The translations under genes were made by a program, and so were the position numbers. Of a stretch of DNA of 64,000 bases, positions 49,087 to 57,993 are shown piece by piece. The notes beneath the pieces are model-generated. The model was not told where the DNA came from. It ran no database searches and saw nothing but the letters and a program-made list of their open reading frames with translations. Source of the stretch: Williamsia phyllosphaerae (lineage in GTDB: Bacteria > Actinomycetota > Actinomycetes > Mycobacteriales > Mycobacteriaceae); the NCBI RefSeq assembly GCF_014635305.1, contig NZ_BMCS01000001.1, forward strand, positions 620,001 to 684,000, in the 5' to 3' direction. Position 1 is the stretch's first letter. The number at the start of each line of letters is the position of its first letter.

Positions 49087-51069
49087 ATGAACACGCCCGC
49101 GGCATTGAAGAACTTTGGCACTCGAAAGGCGGGCAAGGTTCACCCGGTCGACCAGGTGCCCCCGACGGGCAAACTGCTCACGCTCGGTCTGCAACACGTC
49201 ATCGCGTTCTACGCGGGCGCGGTCCTCGTACCGCTGCTGATCGCCAACGCCATCGACCTCGACTCCGAGGCGTTGACGATGCTCATCACCGCGGACCTGT
49301 TCACCTGTGGCATCGCATCGCTGTTGCAGTCGGTCGGCATCTGGAAGATCGGCGTGCGGCTCCCGCTGCTGCAGGGCATCACCTTCGCCACGCTCGCCCC
49401 GGTCATCAAGATCGCCAACGACAACGGCGGCGGCCGGGTGGGACTCCTGACCGTCTACGGCGCGGTCATCGCCGCCGGTGTCTTCACCTTCCTCATCGCC
49501 CCGTTCTTCGCACGACTCATCCGCTTCTTCCCCGCGGTGGTGACCGGCACGCTGATCACCATCATCGGCATCTGCCTGCTGCCGGTCGGCGCGGGCGACG
49601 CCACCCGCGACCCCGCCACCCACAACCCCGACCCCGGCAACGGTCGGTGGCTGCTCTACGCCATCGGGACCATCGTGTTGATCGTGCTGATGCAGCGCTT
49701 CTTCCGCGGGTTCTGGGCGACGATCTCGATCCTGCTCGGCCTCGGCGTGGGCACCATCATCGCCTGGATCGTCGGCGACACGAACTTCGACAAGGTCGGC
49801 GAGGCGAGCTGGGTCGGGTTCACCAACCCGTTCGCGTTCGGGTGGCCCCGGTTCGACGTGATCGCCATCGTCTCGCTGATCGTGGTGCTGCTCGTCGTGG
49901 CGGTCGAGTCCACCGGATCGGTGTTCGCGACCGGCGAGATCGTCGGCAAGCGCATCAAGAAGGAGGACATCGCCGCGACCGTCCGCGCCGACGGCCTCGC
50001 CACCATCATCGGTGGCGTCTTCAACTCGTTCCCGTACACGGCGTTCTCCGAGAACGTGGGCCTCGTCCGCCTGACCGGCGTCAAGAGTCGGTGGGTCGTC
50101 GCCGCGGCCGGCGGCATCATGATCGTGCTCGGGCTGCTGCCGAAGACCGCGAAGATCGTCGAGTCCATCCCCTCACCCGTGCTCGGCGGAGCGGCGCTGA
50201 TCATGTTCGCGACCGTGGCGATCGTCGGCATCCAGACGCTGACCACCGTCGACTTCACCGACCACCGCAACCTGATCATCGCGAGCACCTCACTGGCCAT
50301 GGGTCTCTACGTGCAGTTCTCGCAGGCGGCCGCACCCGCGACCGTGCTGGAGAACGGCGTCGAGGTGAACGTTCCCGCTCTGCCCGGTGTCGACGAGGCG
50401 GTCCCCGGTCTCCTGCAGATCCCGTTCAGCACCGGCATCACGATGGGCGCCATCACCGCGATCCTGCTCAACCTGCTGTTCTTCCACACCGGCAGTCGCG
50501 GTCCCGCCGTGGCCGGCCGCGGGTCGATCCGGCTGGCCGAGGTCAACGAGATGAGCATCGACACGTTCCGGGAGACCTTCGGCAGCCTCGTCCAGGGTGC
50601 GCAATGGGTCGTCGACCGGGCCTACGAGCAGCGCCCGTTCGAGACCGCCCACGACTTGCGCGCATCGTTCCAGGAGGCCATGCTCACCGGCAGTGACCCC
50701 GAGCAGCTCGAACTGATCAACTCCTTCCCCGACCTCGGCGCGGAGGACGAGACGGGAGACCCGATGGCCGTCGACCACACGGGCCTGTCGCATCTCGAGG
50801 AGGACGAGCACGCCAACGTCGTGTCGCTCGCGTCAGCCTATCGGGAGCATTTCGGGTTCCCGCTGGTGATCTTCGCCCGCGAGGCCGAGCGGTACGAGCG
50901 GGTCCTGCGCAACGGATGGAGTCGGATGGACAACTCGCCGACCAGTGAGCGCGCGTTCGCCCTCATCGAGATCGCGAAGATCGCCAACCGCCGCTTCGAC
51001 GACCTCGTCGCCGACGCCAATCCCATTGCCACCGCGCGGTTCAGCCGATTCGACGAACTGGTCCGCTGA
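49087..51069 (+). CDS. NCS2 urate/xanthine permease fused to an OHCU-decarboxylase-like domain
   Basis: 660 aa. Residues about 25-470 are an NCS2 purine permease: LQHVIAFYAGAVLVPLLIA, LPLLQGITFATLAPVI, ESTGSVFATGEIVG, NSFPYTAFSENVGLVRLTGV (the substrate-site motif) and PSPVLGGAALIMFA. Residues about 480-655 match the UraD/OHCU-decarboxylase fold: LAEVNEMSIDTFRETFGSL, SLASAYREHFGFPLVIFAR and ERAFALIEIAKIANRRFDDL. The normal catalytic His of the HPxxG motif is Phe547 (SFPDLG) and the acidic pair after it is altered, so the domain may be non-catalytic. It probably imports urate or xanthine and may bind pathway intermediates. A separate complete uraD follows after 2 bp. Confidence 0.85.
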   Translation: MNTPAALKNFGTRKAGKVHPVDQVPPTGKLLTLGLQHVIAFYAGAVLVPLLIANAIDLDSEALTMLITADLFTCGIASLLQSVGIWKIGVRLPLLQGITFATLAPVIKIANDNGGGRVGLLTVYGAVIAAGVFTFLIAPFFARLIRFFPAVVTGTLITIIGICLLPVGAGDATRDPATHNPDPGNGRWLLYAIGTIVLIVLMQRFFRGFWATISILLGLGVGTIIAWIVGDTNFDKVGEASWVGFTNPFAFGWPRFDVIAIVSLIVVLLVVAVESTGSVFATGEIVGKRIKKEDIAATVRADGLATIIGGVFNSFPYTAFSENVGLVRLTGVKSRWVVAAAGGIMIVLGLLPKTAKIVESIPSPVLGGAALIMFATVAIVGIQTLTTVDFTDHRNLIIASTSLAMGLYVQFSQAAAPATVLENGVEVNVPALPGVDEAVPGLLQIPFSTGITMGAITAILLNLLFFHTGSRGPAVAGRGSIRLAEVNEMSIDTFRETFGSLVQGAQWVVDRAYEQRPFETAHDLRASFQEAMLTGSDPEQLELINSFPDLGAEDETGDPMAVDHTGLSHLEEDEHANVVSLASAYREHFGFPLVIFAREAERYERVLRNGWSRMDNSPTSERAFALIEIAKIANRRFDDLVADANPIATARFSRFDELVR

Positions 51070-51071
51070 GG

Positions 51072-51632
51072 ATGCGGCGTCCGAACTGGCGCGGGATCGA
51101 CAGCTTCAACGAACTGACCGAACGCCAGGCCGTGCACTCGCTGTTCGAGTGCTGCTCGTCGCGGATCTGGGCGGTCCGGGTGGCGGCGGCGCGTCCCTTC
51201 ACCGACGCCGAGAGTCTCTACGACCGCGCCGATCTCATCCTCGCCGAGCTCACCGAGGCCGATCTCGACGAGGCGCTCGACGGGCACCCCCGGATCGGTG
51301 AACGATCGTCGAGTGCGGCCTCGACCCGGGAGCAGTCCGGGGTGAGCGGGGCCGATGAGCTCGTCCTGACCGAGCTGGCGAAATACAACGCCGAGTACGA
51401 GGACAAGTTCGGACACGTCTACCTGGTGTTCGCCAACGGCCGCCCCGCCGAGGTCCTGCTCGACATCCTCAAGGAGCGGCTCGACAACGACGCCGCAACC
51501 GAACGACGCGTCCTGCGAATGGAACTGGGCAAGATCAACCGCAACCGACTCGAGCGGATGCTCGGTCCGGCGGCGCAGTACTACGATGATCCCGCACAGG
51601 ATGATCACAGGTACACGGAGGAGCCCGGATGA
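51072..51632 (+). CDS. uraD: 2-oxo-4-hydroxy-4-carboxy-5-ureidoimidazoline (OHCU) decarboxylase
   Basis: 186 aa. Shows the family features: FNELTERQAVHSLFECCSS at the N-terminus, the catalytic His72 in GHPRIGE, the following SSSAASTREQSGV with Glu, and the C-terminal FGHVYLVFANGRPAEVLLDIL. It catalyses the last step of urate breakdown, giving S-allantoin. Unlike the fused domain in the permease before it, all active-site positions appear intact. It is separated by 2 bp from the permease and 10 bp from uraH, one operon. Confidence 0.9.
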   Translation: MRRPNWRGIDSFNELTERQAVHSLFECCSSRIWAVRVAAARPFTDAESLYDRADLILAELTEADLDEALDGHPRIGERSSSAASTREQSGVSGADELVLTELAKYNAEYEDKFGHVYLVFANGRPAEVLLDILKERLDNDAATERRVLRMELGKINRNRLERMLGPAAQYYDDPAQDDHRYTEEPG

Positions 51633-51642
51633 GTCGGACGCG

Positions 51643-51966
51643 ATGAGCCACCTGAGCACGCACGTGCTCGACGCGGTGCGTGGCACCCCGGCACACGGGG
51701 TCGCAGTCGTCCTCGCTGATGTCGACGGGATGCCGATCGCCTCCGGCGCAACCGATTCCGACGGGCGCATCGCCGATGTGGCAGGCGATCTGGGCGCGGG
51801 GACCTACCGCATCCGTTTCGACACCGGCGCATGGTTCGCCGAGAACGGTGTCGAGGGCTTCTACCCGGAGATCACCATCTGCTTCGCCATCACCGACCCG
51901 ACCCGACACCACCACGTCCCGGTCCTGCTGAGCCCGTTCGCCTATTCCACCTACCGCGGTAGCTGA
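51643..51966 (+). CDS. uraH: 5-hydroxyisourate hydrolase (transthyretin-like)
   Basis: 107 aa from ATG 51643 (SHLSTHVLDAVRGTPAHGV). The His in LSTHVLD, Arg in YRIRFDT, His in HHHVPVLLSP and the C-terminal tetrapeptide YRGS are the hallmark of these enzymes and separate them from transthyretin. It hydrolyses 5-hydroxyisourate to OHCU between urate oxidase and UraD. Confidence 0.95.
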   Translation: MSHLSTHVLDAVRGTPAHGVAVVLADVDGMPIASGATDSDGRIADVAGDLGAGTYRIRFDTGAWFAENGVEGFYPEITICFAITDPTRHHHVPVLLSPFAYSTYRGS

Positions 51967-51990
51967 CCGAACACGAGAGGAAGGCCGCTC

Positions 51991-52899
51991 ATGGGGATCA
52001 CCCTCGGCGAGAACCAGTACGGCAAGGCGGAGAACCGCGTCGTCCGGATCTACCGCGACTCGCCCCGGCACGAGATCAAGGACATCAACGTCGGGACCGC
52101 GCTGCGCGGCGACTTCGCCGCCGCGCACACCACCGGCGACCAGGGCAACGTGCTGCCCACCGACACCCAGAAGCAGACGGCCTACGCCTACGCCAAGGAG
52201 AAGGGCATCGCGACCATCGAGCAGTACGGCCTCGATCTGGCGTACCACTTCGTCGACGGCTACGAACCCGTGCACGGCGCCCGCATCGAGATCGAGGAAT
52301 ACGCCTGGGAGCGTGCGGTTGTCGACGGCGCCGAACACGATCACACCTGGGTGCGCAAGGGCCAGGAGGTCCGCACCGCCGACATCACGGTCGAGGGTGT
52401 CGGTGACGACCAGCGGACCTGGGTCGTCTGCGGCCTCAAGGAGTTCACCATCCTCAAGTCGACCGGCTCGGAGTTCCACGGTTTCCCGGTCGACGAGTAC
52501 ACGATCCTGAAACCGACCACCGACCGCGTCATGGCGACCTCACTGGTGGCCAAGTGGCGTTTTTCGTCCACCGACGTCGACTGGGACGCCGTGTACACCG
52601 ACGTCAAGGCGATCATCGTCTCCGAGTTCGCGACGCTGCAGTCACTCGCACTGCAGCAGACCCTCTACGCGATCGGTTCGGCCGTGCTCGAGGCCCACGG
52701 CGAGATCGCCGAGATCCGACTGTCCGCCCCGAACAAGCACCATTTCGTCTACGACCTGTCGCCCTTCGGCCTGGAGAACCCGAACGAGGTGTTCAACGCC
52801 GACGACCGCCCGTACGGTCTGATCCAGGCGAGTGTGATCCGCGACGACGCCCCCGACGCCGGGCCTGCGTGGACCATGCAGCGCGGCTGGATGGGCTGA
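51991..52899 (+). CDS. Urate oxidase (uricase)
   Basis: 302 aa, the usual length. Conserved segments: LGENQYGKAENRVVRIYRD, the catalytic Lys and Thr regions around NVGTALRGDF and LPTDTQKQTAYAYAKE, the FTILKSTGSEFHGF core, and NKHHFVYDL near the end. It oxidises urate to 5-hydroxyisourate without a cofactor. It follows uraH by 24 bp and completes the urate-to-allantoin branch. Confidence 0.95.
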   Translation: MGITLGENQYGKAENRVVRIYRDSPRHEIKDINVGTALRGDFAAAHTTGDQGNVLPTDTQKQTAYAYAKEKGIATIEQYGLDLAYHFVDGYEPVHGARIEIEEYAWERAVVDGAEHDHTWVRKGQEVRTADITVEGVGDDQRTWVVCGLKEFTILKSTGSEFHGFPVDEYTILKPTTDRVMATSLVAKWRFSSTDVDWDAVYTDVKAIIVSEFATLQSLALQQTLYAIGSAVLEAHGEIAEIRLSAPNKHHFVYDLSPFGLENPNEVFNADDRPYGLIQASVIRDDAPDAGPAWTMQRGWMG

Positions 52900-53006
52900 G
52901 CCCAACCCCGCACACCGGTCGCCCCTGTGTCCTATGATCACTCCGCGACGCATGTCGCGTGCGCGCGAGTGACGCACGGCGACAACGATTATCGGGGGTA
53001 GTACGA

Positions 53007-54326
53007 ATGGCCGACCTACGTGGTGACGTGACCCAACTACTGCGCATCGCGGTTGTGACGATGACAGCCGCTGCGCTCGGGACGGTCGGTGTCGCACAGG
53101 CCGCCCCCGGCCCCGCCACCCCGGCCGCCGGCGTGAGCGAGGCGTTCTACCAGCCGCCGAACCCGCTGCCCGCGGGATCACCGGGTGATCTGATCCGCAC
53201 CGAGACCTTCCCGGTCGCGATCACCGTGCCGACCGTCTGGGGCAAGGTCCCCGCCAAGGGCACCCGGTTGCTCTACCGCAGCACCGACGCGAACGGGCAG
53301 CCGGTCGCGGTCTCCGGGTACTACCTCGAACCCACCCGCGCGTGGACCGGTCCCGGACCGCGGCCGATCATCGACTACGCGGGCGGCCTGCACGGGCAGG
53401 GCGATTCCTGCGCCGCGTCGAAGATGCTGCAGTCGGGCGTCGAGTTCTTCGGGCCGGGCGGCCCGCGTGCGGAGATCGAACGGCTCGCCACCTACAACAT
53501 GCTGGCCAAGGGGTACGGCGTGGTGTCGTCGGACTACATCGGCGGCGGCACGCCCGGCACCCACACGTTCGCCGTGCGGGTCGACCAGGCCAACGCGGTT
53601 CTCGACGCCGGACGGGCTGTCCTCAAACTCCCCCAGGTCGCGCCGGGCACCAAGATCGGCATCGCCGGGTACTCGCAGGGTGGTGCCGCCGCAGCCGCGG
53701 CGGCCGAGCTGGCGACGAGCTACGCACCCGACCTGCCGCTGGTCGGCATCTACGCCGGTGGCGCCCCGACCGACCTGCGGGCGCTGCTCGACCACCTCGA
53801 CGGCGGGCGCCTCGGCGGCATCATCGGATACGCGCTCAACGGCGTGTTGGCGCGCTATCCCGACGTCGACACCAAGGTGGAGCCGCTGCTCAACGCCAAC
53901 GGCAGGGCGACCCTGAAGCAGATCTCGACCGAGTGCATCGCCGCCACCGCGGTCCGGTTCCCGAAGAGTTCGGAGTGGACGGCGTCCGGGAAGACGATCG
54001 GTCAGATCATCGACGCGACGCCGGAGTTCCAGCGCGTCATCGACGATCAGGACGTGGGGAACGCCAAGCCGTCGGTCCCGACCTTCCTCTCCGGCAACCC
54101 CGACGACCCGACGGTCCCGATCGCCGTCAGCCGCGAACTGCACCGCAAGTGGTGCGCGCAGAACCCGGCGTCGCTCAAGTACGACGAGATCCCGTTCCCG
54201 GTGCGCTTCATCGGCGGCTCACCGGTCGGGCACGTCGCGGGCGGCGTCAGCGGCCTGACGCGCGCACTCGACTGGCTCAAGGATCGCTTCGCGGGGACAC
54301 CGGCCCCCACCGGCTGCTACAGCTGA
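53007..54326 (+). CDS. Secretory lipase (PF03583 LIP family), copy 2
   Basis: 439 aa from ATG 53007. A Sec signal peptide ends near VAQAA. Mature start FYQPPNPLPAGSPGDLIR, nucleophile elbow GYSQGGAA, Asp in NPDDPTVP, His in GHVAGG, and Cys positions equal to those of the 47002-48330 paralogue. It interrupts the purine cluster between urate oxidase and guanine deaminase and has no evident role in purine use, so it may simply have been inserted after duplication. Its end overlaps the convergent guanine-deaminase stop by 10 bases. Confidence 0.9.
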   Translation: MADLRGDVTQLLRIAVVTMTAAALGTVGVAQAAPGPATPAAGVSEAFYQPPNPLPAGSPGDLIRTETFPVAITVPTVWGKVPAKGTRLLYRSTDANGQPVAVSGYYLEPTRAWTGPGPRPIIDYAGGLHGQGDSCAASKMLQSGVEFFGPGGPRAEIERLATYNMLAKGYGVVSSDYIGGGTPGTHTFAVRVDQANAVLDAGRAVLKLPQVAPGTKIGIAGYSQGGAAAAAAAELATSYAPDLPLVGIYAGGAPTDLRALLDHLDGGRLGGIIGYALNGVLARYPDVDTKVEPLLNANGRATLKQISTECIAATAVRFPKSSEWTASGKTIGQIIDATPEFQRVIDDQDVGNAKPSVPTFLSGNPDDPTVPIAVSRELHRKWCAQNPASLKYDEIPFPVRFIGGSPVGHVAGGVSGLTRALDWLKDRFAGTPAPTGCYS

Positions 54327-55732
54327 GACGACGTCGACGGAGCCGGCGTCACCAGGCTCCCCTGGACCCACACCTCGGTGATCGCCGGTTCGCGTAGTCC
54401 CATCAACAGCGCGAACAGCGTCTGCGCGGTGGCGGTCTCGGTGTCGTCGGCCCGGATGCCGTGCTCGAGGGTGCGTGCCAGCGGTTCCCAGCGCTGCGGA
54501 TCGACGACGACGAAGTCGGCGGCCTTCCCCGCGTCGAGATTGCCGAAGGTGTCCTCACGGTCCAACGCGCGGGCACCGGCCAGCGTCGCGGCGAACAGGA
54601 GTTCGGCCGGATGTAGCGACACCCCCGCGTCCCCGACCTCGGACATGTGCACCTTGAAACAGTCCGCGGCCACCTGGGGGATCAGCCATTCGTCGCCCCC
54701 GCCGATGTCCGAACCCAGGGCGACCGTGACACCGGCCGCGGTGGTCCGCCGCCACGGCATGGTCCCCGATCCGAGGAACAGCTGCGACGTCGGGCAGTGC
54801 GCTATGGACGTCTGCGCCTCGGCCATGCGGGCGAGTTCGGCGTCGGTGCAGTGCACCGCGTGCGCGAGGACGCTGCGCCGACCGAGCAGCGACGATCCGC
54901 CGACCCGCGACCCGGGCAGGAACCGACCGTCGTAGGTGTCGAGGTAGCTGTCCACGTCGTAGGCGCCGAGGGTCGCGGCGATCTCGCCGGTGCCGGGGCG
55001 GTTGTTCTCGTTCAGGTGGGTGTGGAAGTACACCCCGCGGTCGCGGACGTCGTCGTAGAGCTCACCGAGCGCGACGAACGTGTCCGGTGTGACCGACAGC
55101 GAGAACCGCGGGACCAGGGCCACGTCTATAAGGTCCCGACCGTGCCACCGGTCGATCTCGTCGACGCACCGCGTGATGGCGGTGTCGATGTCGGTGATCA
55201 GCGCGGCCGCCGACGCCTGGCCGGTGGTCTGGATCCCGCGGCCGGACACCATCCGCAGCCCGACGCGCTCGGTCTCGGTGAACAGCGCGTCCTGCGCCGC
55301 CGGGAACGCCGAACCGAAGACCATCGCCGCGGTCGTGCCGACGGCTGTGCGCCGACGACAGAAGTCGGCCGCGGCGCGCTGCGCGAACGCGGGGTCGGCG
55401 TAGCGCGTCTCGGCCGGGAAGATGCAGTTGTCGAGCCACTCCAGCAGCTGACCGCCGCCGTAGGAGTCGGTGGCGTAGGTCTGCGGGAAGTGGATGTGGG
55501 TGTCGACGAAGCCCGGCAGGATGAACCCGCCGCGGTGGTCGGAGACCGGCCAGCGCGCGCACTCGACGGGCAGGTCGGCGTGGGGGCCGGAGAACGCGAT
55601 GGTCCCGTCGGCGCCGACCGCCAGCGCGCCGTCGGGGATCGAGATCAGATGTGTGCGTGCGTCGTCGAGCGTCGGCGCACCGCCGATGTGGAACAGGTGC
55701 GCCCGGTGCACCACGGGAGATCCGGAACCCAT
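54317..55732 (-). CDS. guaD: Guanine deaminase (amidohydrolase superfamily)
   Basis: 471 aa. Zinc and substrate motifs: FVDTHIHFPQTYATDS, PRFSLSVT, HTHLNENN, LAHAVHCTD, AHCPTSQLFLGSG and LGSDIGGGDEW. The PRF and SDIGGG blocks are typical of guanine deaminases, which turn guanine into xanthine for the dehydrogenase encoded nearby. It is on the minus strand, divergent from the 8-oxoguanine-deaminase-like gene with 78 bp between them. Confidence 0.9.
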   Translation of the reverse strand: MGSGSPVVHRAHLFHIGGAPTLDDARTHLISIPDGALAVGADGTIAFSGPHADLPVECARWPVSDHRGGFILPGFVDTHIHFPQTYATDSYGGGQLLEWLDNCIFPAETRYADPAFAQRAAADFCRRRTAVGTTAAMVFGSAFPAAQDALFTETERVGLRMVSGRGIQTTGQASAAALITDIDTAITRCVDEIDRWHGRDLIDVALVPRFSLSVTPDTFVALGELYDDVRDRGVYFHTHLNENNRPGTGEIAATLGAYDVDSYLDTYDGRFLPGSRVGGSSLLGRRSVLAHAVHCTDAELARMAEAQTSIAHCPTSQLFLGSGTMPWRRTTAAGVTVALGSDIGGGDEWLIPQVAADCFKVHMSEVGDAGVSLHPAELLFAATLAGARALDREDTFGNLDAGKAADFVVVDPQRWEPLARTLEHGIRADDTETATAQTLFALLMGLREPAITEVWVQGSLVTPAPSTSSQL

Positions 55733-55810
55733 CGGGCCATCCTGCCCGTGTGACCGGCGATCCGCTCGACGTCATGCGTCCGTAACCGATCGAACGTAGC
55801 GTGGACGTCC

Positions 55811-57175
55811 ATGGAGGGGCAGGCGGTGACGCTGATCGAGCACGCACACGTCGTGACCGTCGATCCCGACGATCGCGAACTCGCCGACGCCACCGTGGTG
55901 ATCGCCGACGGACGGATCAGCGCGGTCGGTGAGGTGGATCCGGCCGCCCACCCCGGTGCCGAACGGGTCGACGGCACGGGCTGCGTGCTGACGCCGGGCC
56001 TGGTCAACACCCATCACCATCTCTACCAATGGATCACCCGCGGACTGGCCGCCGACCACACGCTGTTCGACTGGCTCACCACGCTGTACCCGGTGTGGGC
56101 GGGGATCGACGCCGACGGGGTACGGGCCGCCGCCTCCGGCGGGTTGTCGGTGCTGGCGCGATCCGGGGCGACCACCACCACCGACCATCACTACGTCTTC
56201 CCCACCGACGGCGGCGACCTCCTCGGGGCCGAGATCGATGCCGCCGGATCCATCGGGCTGCGCTTCCACCCCACCCGCGGATCGATGGACCTCGGGCGTC
56301 GCGACGGTGGCCTGCCCCCGGATTCGGTGGTCGAGAGCATCGACGACATCCTGGCGGCGAGCAGCGAGGCCATCGACCGCTGGCACGATCCGCGACCGGA
56401 CTCCATGCTGCGCATCGGCCTGGCGCCGTGCTCGCCGTTCTCGGTGACCGCGGATCTGCTCCGACAGTCGGCGGCCCTCGCGCGCGAGCGCGGCGTGCGG
56501 TTGCACACCCACCTCGCCGAGACCGACGACGAATCCGCGTTCTGCGCCGAACGGTTCGGCTGCACCCCGCTGGAGTACATGAGCGATCTCGGGTGGCTGG
56601 GCGACGACGTCTGGTTCGCCCACGGCGTCCACTTCACCGACGACGCCATCGGTGTGCTCGCCCGCTCCGGAACCGGTGTGGCGCACTGTCCCACGTCGAA
56701 CGCACGACTCGGCGCCGGCATCGCGCGCACCCGTGATCTGGTCGCGGCCGGGGTCCCGGTCGGTCTCGGTGTCGACGGCGCCGCGTCCAACGAATCATGC
56801 CGGATGCTCGAGGAGGCACACATGGCGGTGATGATGGCGCGCGCGGTCGGCGGTCCCACCGCGTTGACCACCCGGCAGTCGCTCCGCCTCGCCACCATGG
56901 GTGGCGCGCGCGTTCTGGGACGCCACAACGATCTCGGTTCCGTCGAACCCGGGAAGCTCGCCGACCTCGTGCTGTGGGACCTGACCACTCTGGCGCACAG
57001 CGGGATCGACGATCCGGTGGCCGCGCTCGTGCTGGGCTCGCAACCCCCGATCCGACGGTCCTGGGTCGGCGGCACGACCGTCGTCGCCGACGGTCAGGTC
57101 GTCGCCGTCGACGCCGAGATGATCGCGCGCGATGTCGAGACCGAACACCGCCGCCTCCTCGAGCGCGCGGGCTGA
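55811..57175 (+). CDS. 8-oxoguanine deaminase-type amidohydrolase
   Basis: 454 aa. TPGLVNTHHHLYQWITRG holds the first metal ligands; later motifs are DHHYVFP, HTHLAETDDE, FAHGVHFTDD, AHCPTSNARLGAG and VGLGVDGAASNES. This pattern is that of 8-oxoguanine deaminase and the related hydroxyatrazine hydrolases; 8-oxoguanine is favoured because the product is urate, the substrate of the urate oxidase here. It is followed after 8 bp by the xanthine dehydrogenase FAD subunit. Confidence 0.85.
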   Translation: MEGQAVTLIEHAHVVTVDPDDRELADATVVIADGRISAVGEVDPAAHPGAERVDGTGCVLTPGLVNTHHHLYQWITRGLAADHTLFDWLTTLYPVWAGIDADGVRAAASGGLSVLARSGATTTTDHHYVFPTDGGDLLGAEIDAAGSIGLRFHPTRGSMDLGRRDGGLPPDSVVESIDDILAASSEAIDRWHDPRPDSMLRIGLAPCSPFSVTADLLRQSAALARERGVRLHTHLAETDDESAFCAERFGCTPLEYMSDLGWLGDDVWFAHGVHFTDDAIGVLARSGTGVAHCPTSNARLGAGIARTRDLVAAGVPVGLGVDGAASNESCRMLEEAHMAVMMARAVGGPTALTTRQSLRLATMGGARVLGRHNDLGSVEPGKLADLVLWDLTTLAHSGIDDPVAALVLGSQPPIRRSWVGGTTVVADGQVVAVDAEMIARDVETEHRRLLERAG

Positions 57176-57183
57176 GACGCGAC

Positions 57184-57993
57184 GTGGATCAACACGGGGT
57201 GACCTCGGTCCTACGACCACGGGCGCGGGATGAGTTGGTCGGCCTGGACGGTCGAGACGGGCTGCTCGCAGGCGGGACGTCGCTGATGAGCGACCCGAAC
57301 CCCTCGCTGCGCCGACTGGTCGATCTCACGACCCTCGACTGGCCCGCTCTCGTCGTCGCCGACGACGGCCTGGAGATCGCCGCCACCTGCACCATCGAGC
57401 GTCTGATCACTGCCGAGTACCCGGCGCACTGGCGGGCGGCACCGCTGTTCGAGCAGAGCGCGCACACACTGCTCGCGTCGTACAAGATCTGGCACACGGC
57501 CACCGTCGGTGGCAACATCTGCCTGGGCCTGCCTGCGGGAGCGATGATCTCGATGTGTTCGGCTCTCGACGCCGAACTGCTGGTGTGGCACGCCGACGGC
57601 ACCGACAGTGTGCACCGCACCGCCGACATCGTCATCGGTAACGCACAGACCTCACTGGCGACGGGCGATGTCCTGCGGTCGATCCGATTCCCGGCGGCGG
57701 TACTGACCCAACGGACCGCCCTGCGCAAGGCCTCCTACGCCCACCTCGGACGGTCCGGCGCGGTCGTGATCGCACGACGCACCCCGATCGGGGTGGTGGT
57801 GTCGGTGACCGCGGCGACCCGACGCCCGTACGTGCTCGAGGTCGCCACGTCCGATCCCGACGTCGTTGCGCAACAGGTCCTCTCGGCCATCCCGACCGAC
57901 GGGTTCCACACCGATGCGCACGGCACCGCGCCCTGGCGGATGTCGGTGACGGAGTACCTCGTCGCCGACGCGGTCGCGGAGGTGACGTCGTGA
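57184..57993 (+). CDS. xdhB: Xanthine dehydrogenase FAD-binding subunit
   Basis: 269 aa from GTG 57184. FAD-contacting motifs LLAGGTSLMSDPN and HTATVGGNICLGLPAGAMI are present, followed by the C-terminal domain of CO-dehydrogenase-type flavoproteins. It would transfer electrons from the Fe-S clusters to NAD or another acceptor. Its stop overlaps the start of the large subunit (GTGA). Confidence 0.88.
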   Translation: MDQHGVTSVLRPRARDELVGLDGRDGLLAGGTSLMSDPNPSLRRLVDLTTLDWPALVVADDGLEIAATCTIERLITAEYPAHWRAAPLFEQSAHTLLASYKIWHTATVGGNICLGLPAGAMISMCSALDAELLVWHADGTDSVHRTADIVIGNAQTSLATGDVLRSIRFPAAVLTQRTALRKASYAHLGRSGAVVIARRTPIGVVVSVTAATRRPYVLEVATSDPDVVAQQVLSAIPTDGFHTDAHGTAPWRMSVTEYLVADAVAEVTS

